A stretch of 64,000 nt of DNA from Lumnitzera littorea (lineage: Eukaryota > Streptophyta > Magnoliopsida > Myrtales > Combretaceae): the NCBI GenBank assembly GCA_024138015.1, contig JAMXBB010000011.1, forward strand, positions 29,936,155 to 30,000,154, read 5' to 3'. The position numbers and the translations under genes are program-made. Positions 23,961 to 37,200 of this stretch are shown one piece after another; the first letter of the stretch is position 1; each line of letters begins with the position of its first letter. The notes under the pieces were generated by a model. The model saw only the letters and a list, made by a program, of their open reading frames with translations. It was not told where the DNA came from and did no database searches.

Positions 23961-26575
23961 ATGGTATTAATCAATTTTGGGATGTGGCGCTTGATATTAT
24001 TGTTGCTAGCTTTGTGCTATTTATCAGGCACGTATTTTCGCGCTTCTTTACTTTCTTCTTTCCTTGTTCTTGGTCGTAGTAGTTGGTAGATCATAGTATT
24101 TATGCTGGCCCTTTGTGCAGATTGTTACGACCCCATGGATCCTAATGGAAATATTACAGTTACTTTTGACATAGATAAATGGACAGACGATGGATATGTG
24201 GTTAGTATATGAATGCTCCAACGCATAAACAATTAGAACTTTGTCTTTTTAGCTCAATCATGTTTTTCTTTGATTATGTAAACTAAAGTTGTCTTAGCTC
24301 TTGTCTTTCTGCTGCAACTTCAATCAAAGTACGAATAAGTAGCTCTGCATACTTTGCATGATCTCAAATTGGATTTAGTGTGAGTTTTTTAACTCGAGTA
24401 TGTTCAGCTTAATGCCATGCTATTAGTTTTTGGATTCAGTTAACTAGTGTATATGGGTAATTTGCTGCAAAAAACTGTCAAAAGAAAATTTGTGCATTGC
24501 AATGCATTATTCTTTTCGAAGAAATGTATGATGATTGCCTTAGAAATCAGAACTTGGAGGCCTTCGTTGGCTTGAATCCCTCTTTTTAAGTGGTAACAAA
24601 GGACATTAAAACTCATCATGCTCCTAAGAAAATGACTGAATTCATATACTCATTTTACTTCAGCTAAATAATGTGGTCCATATTTGTGATTTGCAAAAGA
24701 GGACAAGACCGGAAGTATCTGACAGCTCTATTTCTGCAATTCGTCGGCTTGCAGTTTTTAACCCTCTCTCTTGTTTTGTACTTCTTCAGGCAAGAGTGAC
24801 GATACAAAATTACTATCAGTATCGCCGTGTCGATGAACCGGGTTGGAAGATAGGGTGGACCTGGTTTAAAGATGAAGTTATTTGGTCCATGTCCGGTGCA
24901 TTTGCAACCCAACAAGGAAACTGTTCACTTTTCAAGCACCAGATCCCACATTCTTGCAAGAAAAGCCCAGTTATTGTTGATCTCATTCCAGAGGCGTCAC
25001 CTGAAAACAAGTCAGAGGATTGCTGCCATGGCGGAATTCTCTCTGCTTGGGCAGTAAATCCATCAAAATCATTCTCTTCTTTTGAAATTAAAGTAGGAAA
25101 TTTAGAGAGCAATTCTTCTCATGCCCCCGTGAATCTCACATTAATGGCCCCAGGACCTGGCTATACCTGTGGTCCAGTTTTAGACACCGATCCAACGGTT
25201 TCTCTAGTCATTGGAGGAAGAAGAGAAGTTCAAGTTTTCAGTAAGCATTTCTTTAAATGATACAACACTTTAGAGTAAGCTATAGTTGGCATATTTTCTA
25301 TAAATGATCAAATCATGTCTTATTTTTCCGTTTAACTTGTGGTGACAGAAACATGGAAATCGACATGCACGTACTCTAGTTTTCTGGCTAAGAAAACTCC
25401 CTTCTGCTGTGTTTCACTCTCAACATTTTACAGTCCAACTGTTACTTCCTGTCCCCAGTGCAGCTGCGGATGTAAAGAGGCAGATGAAACCACAGCTTTA
25501 TGCATAAGGTAAATTCTCAACCAAAGTTTATCCAACCTACAGGGTGCAACTGGATGTTTTTTCAGCTTTTGAGCAGTAAACAGCAATATTTAATGCTTTA
25601 ACAGCGAAGGAGACCCCTTGATGTGGTTAGGTTCTCTCAGCAATACTGACATAGTTCAGTGCACAGACCATATGTGCCCAATTCGGGTTCATTGGCATCT
25701 TAAAAACACTTATATTGATCATTGGAGGGTAAAGCTGACAATCTCCAACTATAACTATAAGAGAAACTACTCGGATTGGAATGTGCTGGTACAACATCCT
25801 GGCTTCAACCAGTCTGCAACAGCATATAGCTTCAACAGTTCAATACTTCATACACTTGGAATGGAAGGTAGGGCCACCCTTACTTCGCAATACATGCCTG
25901 CATAAGACCTAAGTCGCACTTAATTGTCTAGCTTCAAGAAAACCCCATACGGTAAAATGAATCATGTCTAACGTATATTGACCCAAATATATGTTTCTGA
26001 AAGGATTCTACAACAATTAATTCTTATACCGAGGACAGACTAACTTGCCATGCCTTGAAATTCCTCGTGTGAATCTTCAAATGTGGATAGGTGAATCATG
26101 GAAAGGTACTATATTGCTACTTTATTATGAAACTATGACCACCTTCATATTTACAGCCCTGTAAAAGGGATTCCTAACCTGGATTTACATATCTCTAAGA
26201 AACATAAGAAAAGATATAAAAAGCAGAAATCATTTCTTTCTTGACGCATCTACATAACTTAAATTCACTGCAGATGATGTTGCTCTTTTTTGGGGAATTG
26301 AGTCCTATAATAATGAATTGCTGCAAGCAAGTAAGGAGCAACTGGGATCAGTCTCCACTGAAGTACTCCTAAAGAAGGACCTCAGCTCTTTTACACTAAG
26401 CAATGGATGGGCATTTCCCCGGAGAATATATTTCAATGGCGAGAACTGCCAAATGCCTGCTCCGGACACATTCCCGATGCTACCAAACGGCAGCTTTGCT
26501 CTGAAACCTGCTCGTAGCAGACTCTTTCTCCTCATATTGCTTCTAATCCTGAAACTATTGGTGGCTTGGTTTTGA
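23961..26575 (+). CDS. COBRA-like GPI-anchored protein (six exons, 440 aa)
   Basis: COBRA-family proteins sit on the outer face of the plasma membrane and guide cellulose deposition and oriented wall growth (family knowledge). Exons: 23961-24027, 24121-24200, 24790-25240, 25349-25508, 25605-25867, 26274-26575; phases agree throughout. Residues 1-22 form a hydrophobic signal peptide. Then come YDPMDPNGNITVTFDIDKW (25-43), PGWKIGWTWFKDEVIWSM, APGPGYTCGP, the Cys-rich centre with the diagnostic CCVS (219-222), DHMCPIRVHWH and NGWAFPRRIYFNGENC. A hydrophobic C-terminal tail (about 423-440) follows PNGS (411-414) as a GPI-addition signal. Length fits the short COBRA subgroup (430-456 aa). Intron 1 starts with GC rather than GT. 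Start chosen because it gives the signal peptide. Which COBL member it is cannot be decided here. Confidence 0.94.
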
Positions 26576-28370
26576 TAAACCATCCATGCTGATGTAGGTT
26601 GACAGTCAATTTTTCACTTATCCTGGCTTGTCTTAACATATATATTTGTACATTTTACTATGGAGTACAGTATTTTTTCCAACTAACTCCACATTCCGCT
26701 ATCTTACTTTTCAAAAATAGAGATGTTCTTGAAATTACAATAATTGTAACCGAATAAGATGGATGTCATCAAGAAAGTGCTAGCCTCAAGTACTTCTCAT
26801 TTAATTAAGAATGTGTATACTATTGAAAGGCAGTCTTTTTGTCATTTTTAATGTCCAAATTCCGTGCTTTCTGAGTGTATGCTTTTTTTTCTTTTTCTTT
26901 TTTTTTTTGTCCTATTTCTTACCTCTTGTAATGTTCCTACACAATTCCTCAGTATCCTTACAATGAAATTGCGAAATTGGTGACAGATGAAATCCATTCC
27001 TATCTTCAAGGCTAGACAATAGTTGGCCCTTTTTTATATTGCTATTAAAAGAGGGCACCAGCTACCTCTAAGCATGTAAAAACCACCCTATAAATGCAGT
27101 TGTACAGTGGAAATCCCACATTTATTAAAGTCCTAGACATGAAACTGACTTATGAAGACGTTCTGTTTCTAGGTATAATTTTATCTATCAATTAACACTT
27201 CGTGAAGGAAAAATCTCAGCATATGGCAAGAAAAGGATCCGACGATCTTTCACTTGGAAGAATACTAATTACCTCTTTTACACATCGGCATTGTATATAA
27301 GTTATTGCTACCAAGACGATTCCGTCAAACAACTACAGCATCTAAAAGGTTAACATGTAGTTCATCCACATCCTATGTTTAACTTGTGAAGTCAAACAAA
27401 ACTCAAGGAAGAGAAAGCAGTAGTCATCAACCCATAAAAAGAGGATTTGACCAAAGAGAATCGTATTAATAAGCCTCATTAGACATCTGTTCATTCAGAA
27501 ACTAAGTTTTGTAAGCCCCCATACAAATAGAATACGAAATGATTAAATGTAAGTATTGAAAAACTTAAAAATGAAAGCTTTGACAGTTTGGCGATTTCTT
27601 CGTATTTTCTCTGGAGTATATGTTATAAACTATACTTGAAATTTATTTGAAATTCAGTATCAAGATAATGTCCTAAACATTGAAAACTAATTTCCATCAA
27701 TCCGCATTTTATATGTATGTTTCTAGACCTACATGCTTCTCTGTTTTATGAATTCATTGTCGGTTTAACTTGTTCTTCTGCTAATTACCATTAAAATTTT
27801 AAGAGATTTGATATCTTGTATTGACTTCATTGGATATTTCAATAAATTACTCTTACAAGTATTCAAAAATCAACCTTTTTAAAATATTTCTCCTTTAGAT
27901 CAATTTAGCTTTTCAATTTTTCATTTTTTTCAATTGTGTAATTAATGTTGGAAAACCTAAAATATTATATTTCCAGGCCCTTAGCAAGTGCCTGAGCCCA
28001 AGGATCCCCTAACAAGTCTCGTGTAGTTTAACATGCAAACTTCCATGTAATTATTTTGTGTGTAATTAAAGTTAATTAACCAAATCAGGATAAAAATGGT
28101 CAAAATATAGTCATATAAATTTCTCAAACATTGAGGTATTTGCATTTATATTTGACTGTGAGTTTAGAATAACTCTTAAGGATCATATAGAGTATGGATC
28201 ACATGACAACTCTAGTAGGCCAACAGGCAACATACCAGACCTCTAACAACAACATTAAACAAAACATCATCAATGTCTTGCTTCTCAACTAATAAATTCA
28301 CTCAATGTTTCAATAATCCAGTCAGTAACTACCCCAACTAGGTGTTCTCATTGAATCAAAAGCATAAAAT
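26576..28370. other. intergenic between the COBRA-like and LAP5 genes
   Basis: Holds the 3' UTR of the upstream gene (candidate AATAAG near 26752) and the promoter of the next. A T-rich run lies at 26884-26910. No open frame of note and no recognised transposon. Confidence 0.6.
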
Positions 28371-28375
28371 GCAAC

Positions 28376-28384
28376 TATATAAAT
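28376..28384 (+). promoter_or_regulatory. TATA box of the LAP5-type gene
   Basis: TATATAAAT, about 107 bases before the ATG at 28491. It is followed by an AC-repeat leader (ACACACTCACACACA near 28465) directly before the start codon context GAGCCATGGCA. Confidence 0.7.
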
Positions 28385-28490
28385 AAGACTACTTGCCTGC
28401 TTCATATCATGTTCTGCTCAACTTCCAGATCCCCCATACCAGTGGAAGATTTTCTGCAAACACGCGCACACACTCACACACATAGGAGCC

Positions 28491-29781
28491 ATGGCAATTG
28501 GAGAGATAGCCAAAGGATTTTCACCAACGACGGCCAACCACGCCACAATACTAGCCCTTGGCAAGGCCTTCCCTCACCAACTTGTCATGCAGGATTTTTT
28601 GGTTGATGGGTATTTCAAGAACACAAATTGCAATGATCCTGATCTTAAGCAGAAGCTCACCAGACTCTGTAATATTTCTGTATAGCTTCCATGGTTCTTT
28701 GTTTCTTTATAGTCATTAGTGTCTTGAATCAGTGCAAGTATCATTCATTGTTAAGATGAATAAGAAAAGTCTTTTGGATGACCACGCAGGTAAGACAACT
28801 ACAGTGAAAACAAGGTACGTTGTCATGTCAGAAGAGATCCTCAAGAAGTACCCAGAGCTCGCAACTGAAGGCCATCCAACAGTGGCTCAGCGGCTGGAAA
28901 TCTGCAACACTGCCGTCACGCAAATGGCAATTGAAGCTTCGCAAGTTTGCATTAAAAATTGGGGCAGGTCTGCATCAAACATAACACACCTCGTCTATGT
29001 ATCCTCAAGTGAAGCTCGGCTACCAGGTGGGGACCTCTACTTAGCCAAAGGGCTTGGACTAAGACCTGAAACACAGAGAGTCATGCTCTACTTCTCAGGC
29101 TGCTCAGGAGGTGTCGCTGGACTTCGTGTTGCAAAAGATATAGCAGAGAACAATCCTGGAAGCAGAGTTCTGCTAGCAACATCAGAAACCACTATTATTG
29201 GCTTTAAGCCACCTAGTGCTGAAAGGCCCTATGATCTTGTAGGAGTTGCACTATTCGGAGATGGTGCTGGGGCAATGATCATTGGCACTGACCCAGATTC
29301 AACCTCTGAAAGGCCTCTTTTTGAACTTAACGCAGCTATTCAGCATTTTCTACCAGATACAGAGAAGATCATTGATGGGAGGCTCACAGAAGAGGGAATA
29401 AGCTTCAAGCTAGAGAGGGAGCTTCCCCAGATTATCGAAGATAACATAGAGGCTTTCTGTGGAAAGCTAATGGGAATTGTAGGACTGTCAGAAAGGGACT
29501 ATAACAAAATCTTTTGGGCAGTCCACCCAGGAGGACCTGCAATCTTAAACCGGCTAGAAAAGCGGCTTGAGTTGTTTCCAGATAAATTGAATGCAAGTAG
29601 GCGAGCTCTTACAGATTATGGGAATGCAAGCAGCAATACCATCGTATATGTTCTAGAGTACATGCTGGAAGAGAGCAAGAAGATGAATAAAGAGGAGCAA
29701 GACAACAAGTGGGGTTTGATCCTTGCTTTCGGACCTGGTATAACCTTTGAAGGTATACTAGCAAGGAATCTTGCCATCTAA
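28491..29781 (+). CDS. LAP5: type III polyketide synthase B, LAP5/PKSB-type (two exons, 389 aa)
   Basis: Chalcone-synthase-superfamily enzyme. LAP5/PKSB in Arabidopsis condenses fatty acyl-CoA starters with malonyl-CoA to alkyl pyrones, sporopollenin precursors made in the tapetum (family knowledge). Exon 1 is 28491-28668 and exon 2 is 28790-29781. The single intron splits a Cys codon (T|GT, Cys60), the conserved CHS-family intron place. Catalytic residues are present: Cys164 in YFSGCSGG, His305 in WAVHPGGPA and Asn338 in DYGNASSN. Also seen are LALGKAFPHQLVMQ near the start, SSSEARLPGGDLYLAKGLGL, GFKPPSAERPYDLVG and the C-terminal LILAFGPGITFEG. PKSB-specific wording around GFKPPS and PQIIEDNIE, and the length (392 aa in Arabidopsis), separate it from true chalcone synthases. 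The ATG has a good context. Expression is probably anther-specific, by analogy. Confidence 0.95.
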
Positions 29782-31251
29782 AATAAAAGAAACATGCACA
29801 CCCCCGGGACAAAATCAGTGTAGTCAAGTGGCATCCTGTGTCCTTCCGCTTTCACTAAATAGATGCCTTTTTGTGTGAGTTTATAGAGAATGGCTATTTT
29901 TCCATCCCCATAGATGAAAAATTCCAAGGTTTTGAAATTCACTTTCAATAATCTAATTTATTAAAAATAAAAAAATAAAAAAAGATCATATACTGCTAAT
30001 TATCATACCACAGTGAAGATCTTATGGCCATTTCCCACTTTCCATATAAATAACTCAACTTTATCCATGGCACGTAGAATTTTCTTCCAACACCAAGATG
30101 AATCCGGGGGAGGATTTGTGGTGGGGGGATGGTGGCACTTTAACACACCAGGAATTTCTCCCCTTTAGGAGCTCATATTGGACCCAATCTAGAAAGCCTC
30201 ATACTAAGTTCCTCACATGCCTCAATTGTTCCGCCAAGTCCCAATTTATAACGTTTTGATACCTAGTCCACCTTGTTTACATGGTCTACATACTTGGTCG
30301 TGTGCAACTTCAGCTTTGGGACGGCTCTCTCCATTTCCATTACGTGGAAAGCAGCTTATTTTGTCCAAGCATTCTTTAAGAATTAAATTGGGTAGCACAA
30401 AAATTGAGGACCAATACATTTGAATAAAGAATAGGATGCTTTTAAATTTTAATTAGTTGAACCCTCCTTGGAATGGATAAAAATTTGCTGGTCCAATGAC
30501 ATGTAACTGAAAATATTCTTTGACAGAAAGCCCATGCACGTGTCTTTCGAGTCCAGAGGGGAACCCCTAGGGGCAAACCGTGATTTGTCTGATAATACGT
30601 GACTAAAATTTGACAAACTGATACATATACCATGCATGGAAGAATAAGGTAAAGATTCTATCTATCAATCAACCCAATTGAAACTGCATGCATAAGCGCG
30701 CATGCTTTACACTAGATCAAGCTTACAGAAAATCTCTTATAATGGTGGCTGAGGCAGCATAGGCATGCAATGGCTGACTAGGATTAGAGTAAAATAACAG
30801 TCTCACATTATTCCTACTGCACAGCATCCTAGCATTACTGCACAAGAAATCAGATAGATAATGTAAACATTATTTGCCTATACCCATTTCTATTTCATCG
30901 GAAAACAATTTCAGTGCTAGTGTACATAATAACAAGCGGAGAAAATTCTAGTTTCCGATCACAAGGCACCACCATTGCTCGGTTATAGAGGGGTCGAAGC
31001 ACTTTAAAATTTGGAGTTGTAATTTCACCACGGATATTTTTCTTCTTTCTTCCTTACAATACGTTAACTTATAAAGCATACTTGAATACAAAAAACATCC
31101 AATAAAAGATGCTTGCATCCCCTCTTCTACTATCTTTACAAACCTTCTGGAATTGCAATAATGACAGCCTGCAACGTTTGAAACGCTAAAAATCAAAGGC
31201 AACCTTGCAAAATTATGCTAACTTCCATTGGCATCTTGATTTGACAAGCAC
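29782..31251. other. intergenic between convergent LAP5 and ERD2-like genes
   Basis: Tail-to-tail gap of about 1.5 kb containing both 3' UTRs. An AATAAA lies within four bases of the LAP5 stop, and other A-rich signals lie at 29962-29985. Short frames at 30217-30423 and 30442-30637 lack any domain. GGAACCCCTAGGGGCAAACC near 30561 is a small palindrome of unknown meaning. No transposon recognised. Confidence 0.55.
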
Positions 31252-34200
31252 TCATACTACACCAGAGGGAAGACGAAGGATGAGTTGTCCACCCAGAACA
31301 CTGCAGAAAAAGAGAATGTTTATGATAATGATCAGTATGATGATAACCACTGATATGCATGAATCCCAAAAATCCATGACTAACCTTTTCACATAATAGT
31401 AACAGAAATCTGCTAAGATGAATGTCTGGACAATCTCTGAGATAAGAACCATAGAAGGCCATAATCCATAGCCAAGTGCTACCAGCAAGTGTCCACGGGT
31501 GTCCAAAACCTGGTTTTTCAGGAGAGTGGAGAATATTAGATCACAGGTTTTATGTCCTTGAAGCTCATGCCATACAATTGAAGGGCAGACAGATCAAATC
31601 AAAGCTCTATTACCATTTATATGAACAATACTAGTCTACTAGGGATAGTCAGATTCAGTTTGGAGCCTCATACCGTTAATGTATATAGCAATTAGTGAAG
31701 TATAAGGGCTCATCTAGACAAAGAAGCTGCTTGCCACCATCAATAAGCAGTCTAATCATACCGATGAATTTTTTTAAGCACATAATCAAGAGCCATTCCA
31801 CCAATAAAAAGAACACTAATAAGTCATATTAGCACAGAATATGTTACTAACATCACAATTACTCCAAAGAAATCACTAATATAATCACATAACTCATAAT
31901 GTGTATCAAATCCAAAAATTGTAGTTCGAGACAACAAAAGTTTAGGCAACCTAGTCAAGTAACAAGTATGCCAAGCCACAAAACTTTAGGCAACCATCTG
32001 AATGCAAGCAAAATATGGTAGACCACAAATTTACCCCTGGAACAAACAAGACTATTAACTTTATAATCCTCCCAACTTAAGCTTCCTTCTCTAAACAGAC
32101 CAGGTACTATCTAAAACCCTTGAAGGATAAGGATTTTCAACTCTGTAAACAGAAATTCCCACAGCAAGCTGCTTTGTTACCTGGACATAGGTACAAGGAT
32201 CAAGTAAGGAAGTGAGAGTCAGACCTCTAATTTCTAAAAGTAATGATACAGGGATACGGTGGAAAAGGATTTAGAAGTTGGACATGGGTATGACAACCTG
32301 GCTAGGTTATGAAAATTTCTAAAACCATTGCCAGCTTAAAGATTTACTAATGCAGTTTTCAAAAAAGAAAAAGCCTTACAGAAACTCATAAAACAAGTCC
32401 TTTTTGACTTTCAACATTAATAAGAATTTGCATTCACATTTAAAAGAACTGGAGGCCTTTATATGACTATTAAAAGATGTAAAACAAAAAGAAATAGGGT
32501 AAACCACAAAAACATGACCTATATTTTTACACTTTGCTTGTTGCAAACCTGTGTTTTATTTTTTGGCCAATGTATGACCTATGTTATTCTATCTCGTTAC
32601 AAATAGGGTAAACTACAAAAATGTGGCCTGTATTTTTACACTTTGCAATTTACTTAACTGTCTTTTAGTTTTTGGCAAACATATGACCTCTGTTATTATA
32701 TTTTTTTTTTTTTTTTTCTTAATACTATCTTGTTAATCCTCAGTAAAAAATAGCATGTGACTTGCACATGTCCTCCCAACACAATTGCAAATCATGGATA
32801 TACTTCACTAAAAAGATTCAAATCAGACAAAATAAACTCCCTTCACCCTCAAACCCTATTATCAAAATGTGTTGCTTTGTCTTATTCAAAGATCTCTAAG
32901 CAAGGTATGTGTGATTTGAATTTTATTGGAGGGATACAAGAATGTCTAACACTATTTTTAACTGAGGACCAAAGATTGCTTAAAAGATAGCAACATAAGT
33001 CATACATTTATATATTAAATTTTAAAAAATAAGAAAAACAAAAAACAGAAGTTGCAAAACTGTAAGGGCACCATGCTTTTTATAATTTCCTAAATAAATA
33101 AAAGATAATAATAATTTATGGAATATAAGAAGTGTAGAATAGCTGTCTATTTAATTCACCTACCATCTCTGTTCCCACTTTACAGTGTGCGATCCAAATG
33201 GTGTCCATAATAATGCGCAAAATTAACTAGTCATGCAATAATACATTTAAAAGAACAAAACAATAAAGTGACAACTGAAAAGACATCTCCTTTTCTTCTC
33301 ATGCAACCCTGCTCCCGCTTCAACCTGCATTTCAAGGAAAAATCTAAAAATCTAAACACCATCATAATCAACTATTCAGCATCATTTTCAAGGATCCATC
33401 ACAAATCCCATACCCATATCTAGGTCACATCATACAGACCCTGGCATAGCACCAGAACTGTAGGAGTCCTGGTAACAGAGGCAAATGGTACAAATCTTTG
33501 GTGACTTCCTTCTTCATGCTAGAGAATATTTGATCCTCTAGAAAATAACTGGATGCTTATCTCAAACTAGCACTCTGCCAATCTTGACCCACCACTCTAT
33601 GCTTATTGCATTCGCTATCAAGCCCAACTCTTCTTTCACTAATTATAACAATTTTGGAATAGAACTATCTCTGGTAGCCCCCAAAATGAAAGTACCTCCA
33701 CTCCATAGTGAGCATAGAAAACAAAGAGTAAAGCTTCTTTTACCCATCTTCATAAGCAGATTGTGCCACAGTTTGATTGTTAAATTGATATTAGAAATGC
33801 CAGCAAGCAAACACTGATAGCTTAAGGGTTCAATCAAGTTTGAGTTTCAAGTCCGAACTCCAGGAGAACTTCTGTTACCAAGACTTGGCCAATACCAATG
33901 CCATACCACAGTCAAGCATGAGGAAACCTTGTTAAATGTATGGGATCTGCAGCAGATCCTCCAATGAGAAGCCTAACTCATTGGGCTTTAATCAGCTGAT
34001 GATGGTGGAAGGTTTTTGGATTTCCAAGTTTTTCCTTGAAATGCATGTTAAAGAAGGAATAAGAATATTGGGAAGAAGAAGATTTAGTTTAAAACTTTCA
34101 TCCAAAAAAAAAAAAGAAAAAATCATCCAAAAGATTGAGTTTAAACCTTAATTTCTTTTATTATTTAGATGAACTCCATTGCCGGAGTAAATTTTACATA

Positions 34201-37200
34201 TTATTATTTACCGTCTGTACAGAGATGATTGGTGCATTAAATAGACAGCTATGTTGCACTTCTTATAATTCCATAGATATTATTACTTATTTTTGTTCTA
34301 ATTCTTTTAGTACTCATGGTGGCCTAGTGGTTCTTTTAAATGTTGAAAACAAATTCTAATTTGACATTGAAATTCAAATAGAATTTTTTTGGGTAAGCAA
34401 ATTCAAATAGAATTGCTACATTAGTTTCTGAAATACTTCAAAAATAAAAACCACATGCTACATTTTATATAAATCTAACTTTTGCTAGCAAATACATTAC
34501 AACTTATAACCCAGCCGGATCCCATATCCATGTCCAATTTTCTGATCCTTTTCCACCAAAACCCATATCCTTACTTTTAGAAAATGATGATAGCTTTCAC
34601 TTTTCAATCCTTACGCAAATTGGATCACTGTACCCATGTCCTGATAACAGAGAGGAGAACAACTAAGCAATCTTACTTATCAAAAGAAAAGACATAACAG
34701 TACTCCTGCTCAAATTCATTCGAACTCAGATCAAGGTTGATTCAAACTTAAGTCAGACTCCAACCCAATTAGGATAGCAAGTCTATTGAAGAGAAAAGCT
34801 CAAGCTAATCTCCATAAACCTCTCAATAAATGTCCAGCAACCAGGAAGAAAATAAATATAAGCATATATATAAATAAGTTAAAAGAAAAATAATTAATTA
34901 AAAAAAAGTGGCCCAAAGAAAATTTAAATAATAATTAAATTAAAAAAAAAAAAAAAGCCTAGCCGATCCTGGGTAATCGTGGGACCAATTGACCCGTAGC
35001 TTGCTTACACCCTAGTAACATCATTTTGGATATCCACATGGTAGTTGGTTTTACCCAATGTTTAGAAGATAAAATGCTAAGGATTCACTTTAAAAAAAGA
35101 AACAAAGGATCAGAAGCACATTAGAGAAATCAAACCTGAAGAACCCAATGGGCACAAGCCAAAAATCTTGCCACTCCCAAAGCAAATACATAATGTGCTG
35201 TAAAGGGTTCAACAATCTGAAAGGAGATCGGAGAAATAGTCATGTTATGATCTCTTCTTAAGACTGATAACAATAATCAAAAGATCAAGGATTTTTCTAA
35301 CCTTAGTATTCTGCATAACCCTCAGCTGTGGTAACACTGAAATAGCTTCTAGATACACAGCAAATGCCCAGGATATCCTATTCACTAGGTGATGAGACGT
35401 TGATGGGTGAATAAATAATGCCAACACAGCACAGGGTATCACCTGGATGTCCATCAAAAGACCATATTTTACTCTTCTTGAAATCATATGCTGAATAACT
35501 ACATAAAAACTAATTCAATACATCCAATATTTTATAAATGAGTTGTTCTGACAAAGATGAACTATCTAAACACAAAAGCAAAAGAAAAAGTAATGCCATA
35601 GAGAATCTTTGAATGATTGTCCACAAGCAAGAGAGAGAGAGAGACCATCTACAATCCAACTCACCTCCCGATTTCAGCAAACATCTTTGAGAAATGTGAC
35701 TAGAGTACAAAGTTCCTTTTTAAAATATCAGCCAACAAAACAATAAAAGACTTCACCCAGGAGATGTTCACTCTAATTCAATAAGTCATACAAAATCTAA
35801 ACCTTAACATCACAAAATAGTAAAATCCCCACTCGTTGCACAAATGAATTATAAACAAGAAAAACTTATATCAACACAACACTTACCACATAGTACATGG
35901 CAAAGTTGTCCTTGTCTTCCATATAACTAGATCTTAAGCCGAAGCGTATCATATAAATAACCCACAAAGTTGCCACCAGTGTAGATAAATCAAGTAGGGT
36001 GTGCATGTCATATTCCATCACAAAACTGCAGTACAATCTAACAGCTAAGAACAGAGCTGTCAGTTCCTGTGTTTTGAGCGAGAGCCCTAGAGAGCAAACA
36101 TTCAAAATGTTGGTCAAAAAGGGTTTTGCTACATCACAAGAAGAACAATTGATGGACAAATCTGGAAAACACAGCAGAAATAATTATTGAAAAATGACAT
36201 AGAACAACTAACTTTGTAGAGAAGAACTCTCGAGAGCTCAGTAAGCTACTTCCTTCTTTATCGCATGGCTATCCAGACAAAATGACTAAGCTAAGCCTTA
36301 TAATCATGCCCATGTATATTGAAGTGTACTGAGAAGAGCATGGTACAAGGGCTTCTAGTTTCATCGAAAACTACTCTTCAATTTAAGTCCTCTTAAACAT
36401 AATATCGAACTTAATACCATCCAATAGCATTGCAAGGAAGGACATTAGGCATTTAAAGATCCTGAAACACATGTTCCCACCAAAAAGTCAATGTCATTAT
36501 TTCTTCCCCCACCCACCCACCCACACGCCACAAAGATCAAGCAAACTTCTATAACCATCATACAAAACTACCATTCCACATAGGCATCCCACCACAATAG
36601 AAACGTCTTAAAAGACTCCTTCTTAGCATATATACATACAAGGATCTAAATTCAAGACAATTTCAAATTTTCACAGAAATCAACAAATGTAAAGGGAAAG
36701 ATTAGGTTAGATTGACAGACAGTGTCAAACTTTGTCAATTAACGTGAACATGGATAAGTCAATCCGGCATAGTGCGAATAATTCTTGAGTATTATTGCTA
36801 TTGTAATCAAATGTGTCATCACATATAAACACAAGGAAATCACGTTCCACCAAACGCAAAGGCCAACAAACAAATTCAATTCAATTCAATTCCATTATCA
36901 AATTTCAATCAGATATATCCTCAAGAAACCCTAGCATCACAAACTTCATTCAATCAACAAAACCAGCTCAAAATAAATGACAAGATTCAAACTTTCTTCA
37001 ACTAAAACAGATAAAAAAGCAACGTCCTTTTCTAAAATTACCAGCACAGGTCTTCTCTTTCGTGAGCTTGTAAATAAGAACACCAATACCAATAGAGTGA
37101 ACAGCCTCAGCAGCCACGAACAGATTGTCGTGATCATGTACGATGAATCTTAATAATACTAAAGCAGCCATTCCGGAAATGACAGCAAGAAAGGCTTTCA

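Noticed and set aside
24673..24789. Extension of COBRA-like exon 3 to an upstream ATG at 24673
   Set aside because: The added residues are unlike COBRA proteins, while splicing at CTTCTTCAG|GCAAGA (24790) joins in phase to exon 2 and restores the conserved sequence.
28732..28789. ATG at 28732 as the LAP5 start
   Set aside because: The segment is intronic. The acceptor GCAG before 28790 completes the Cys60 codon with exon 1, as in the whole chalcone-synthase family.
30040..30055. CATATAAATAACTC as a TATA box
   Set aside because: No gene follows on + before the convergent ERD2-like gene.
30217..30637. Short frames between LAP5 and the ERD2-like gene
   Set aside because: No domain on either strand and no splice-compatible extension; likely 3' UTR and spacer.
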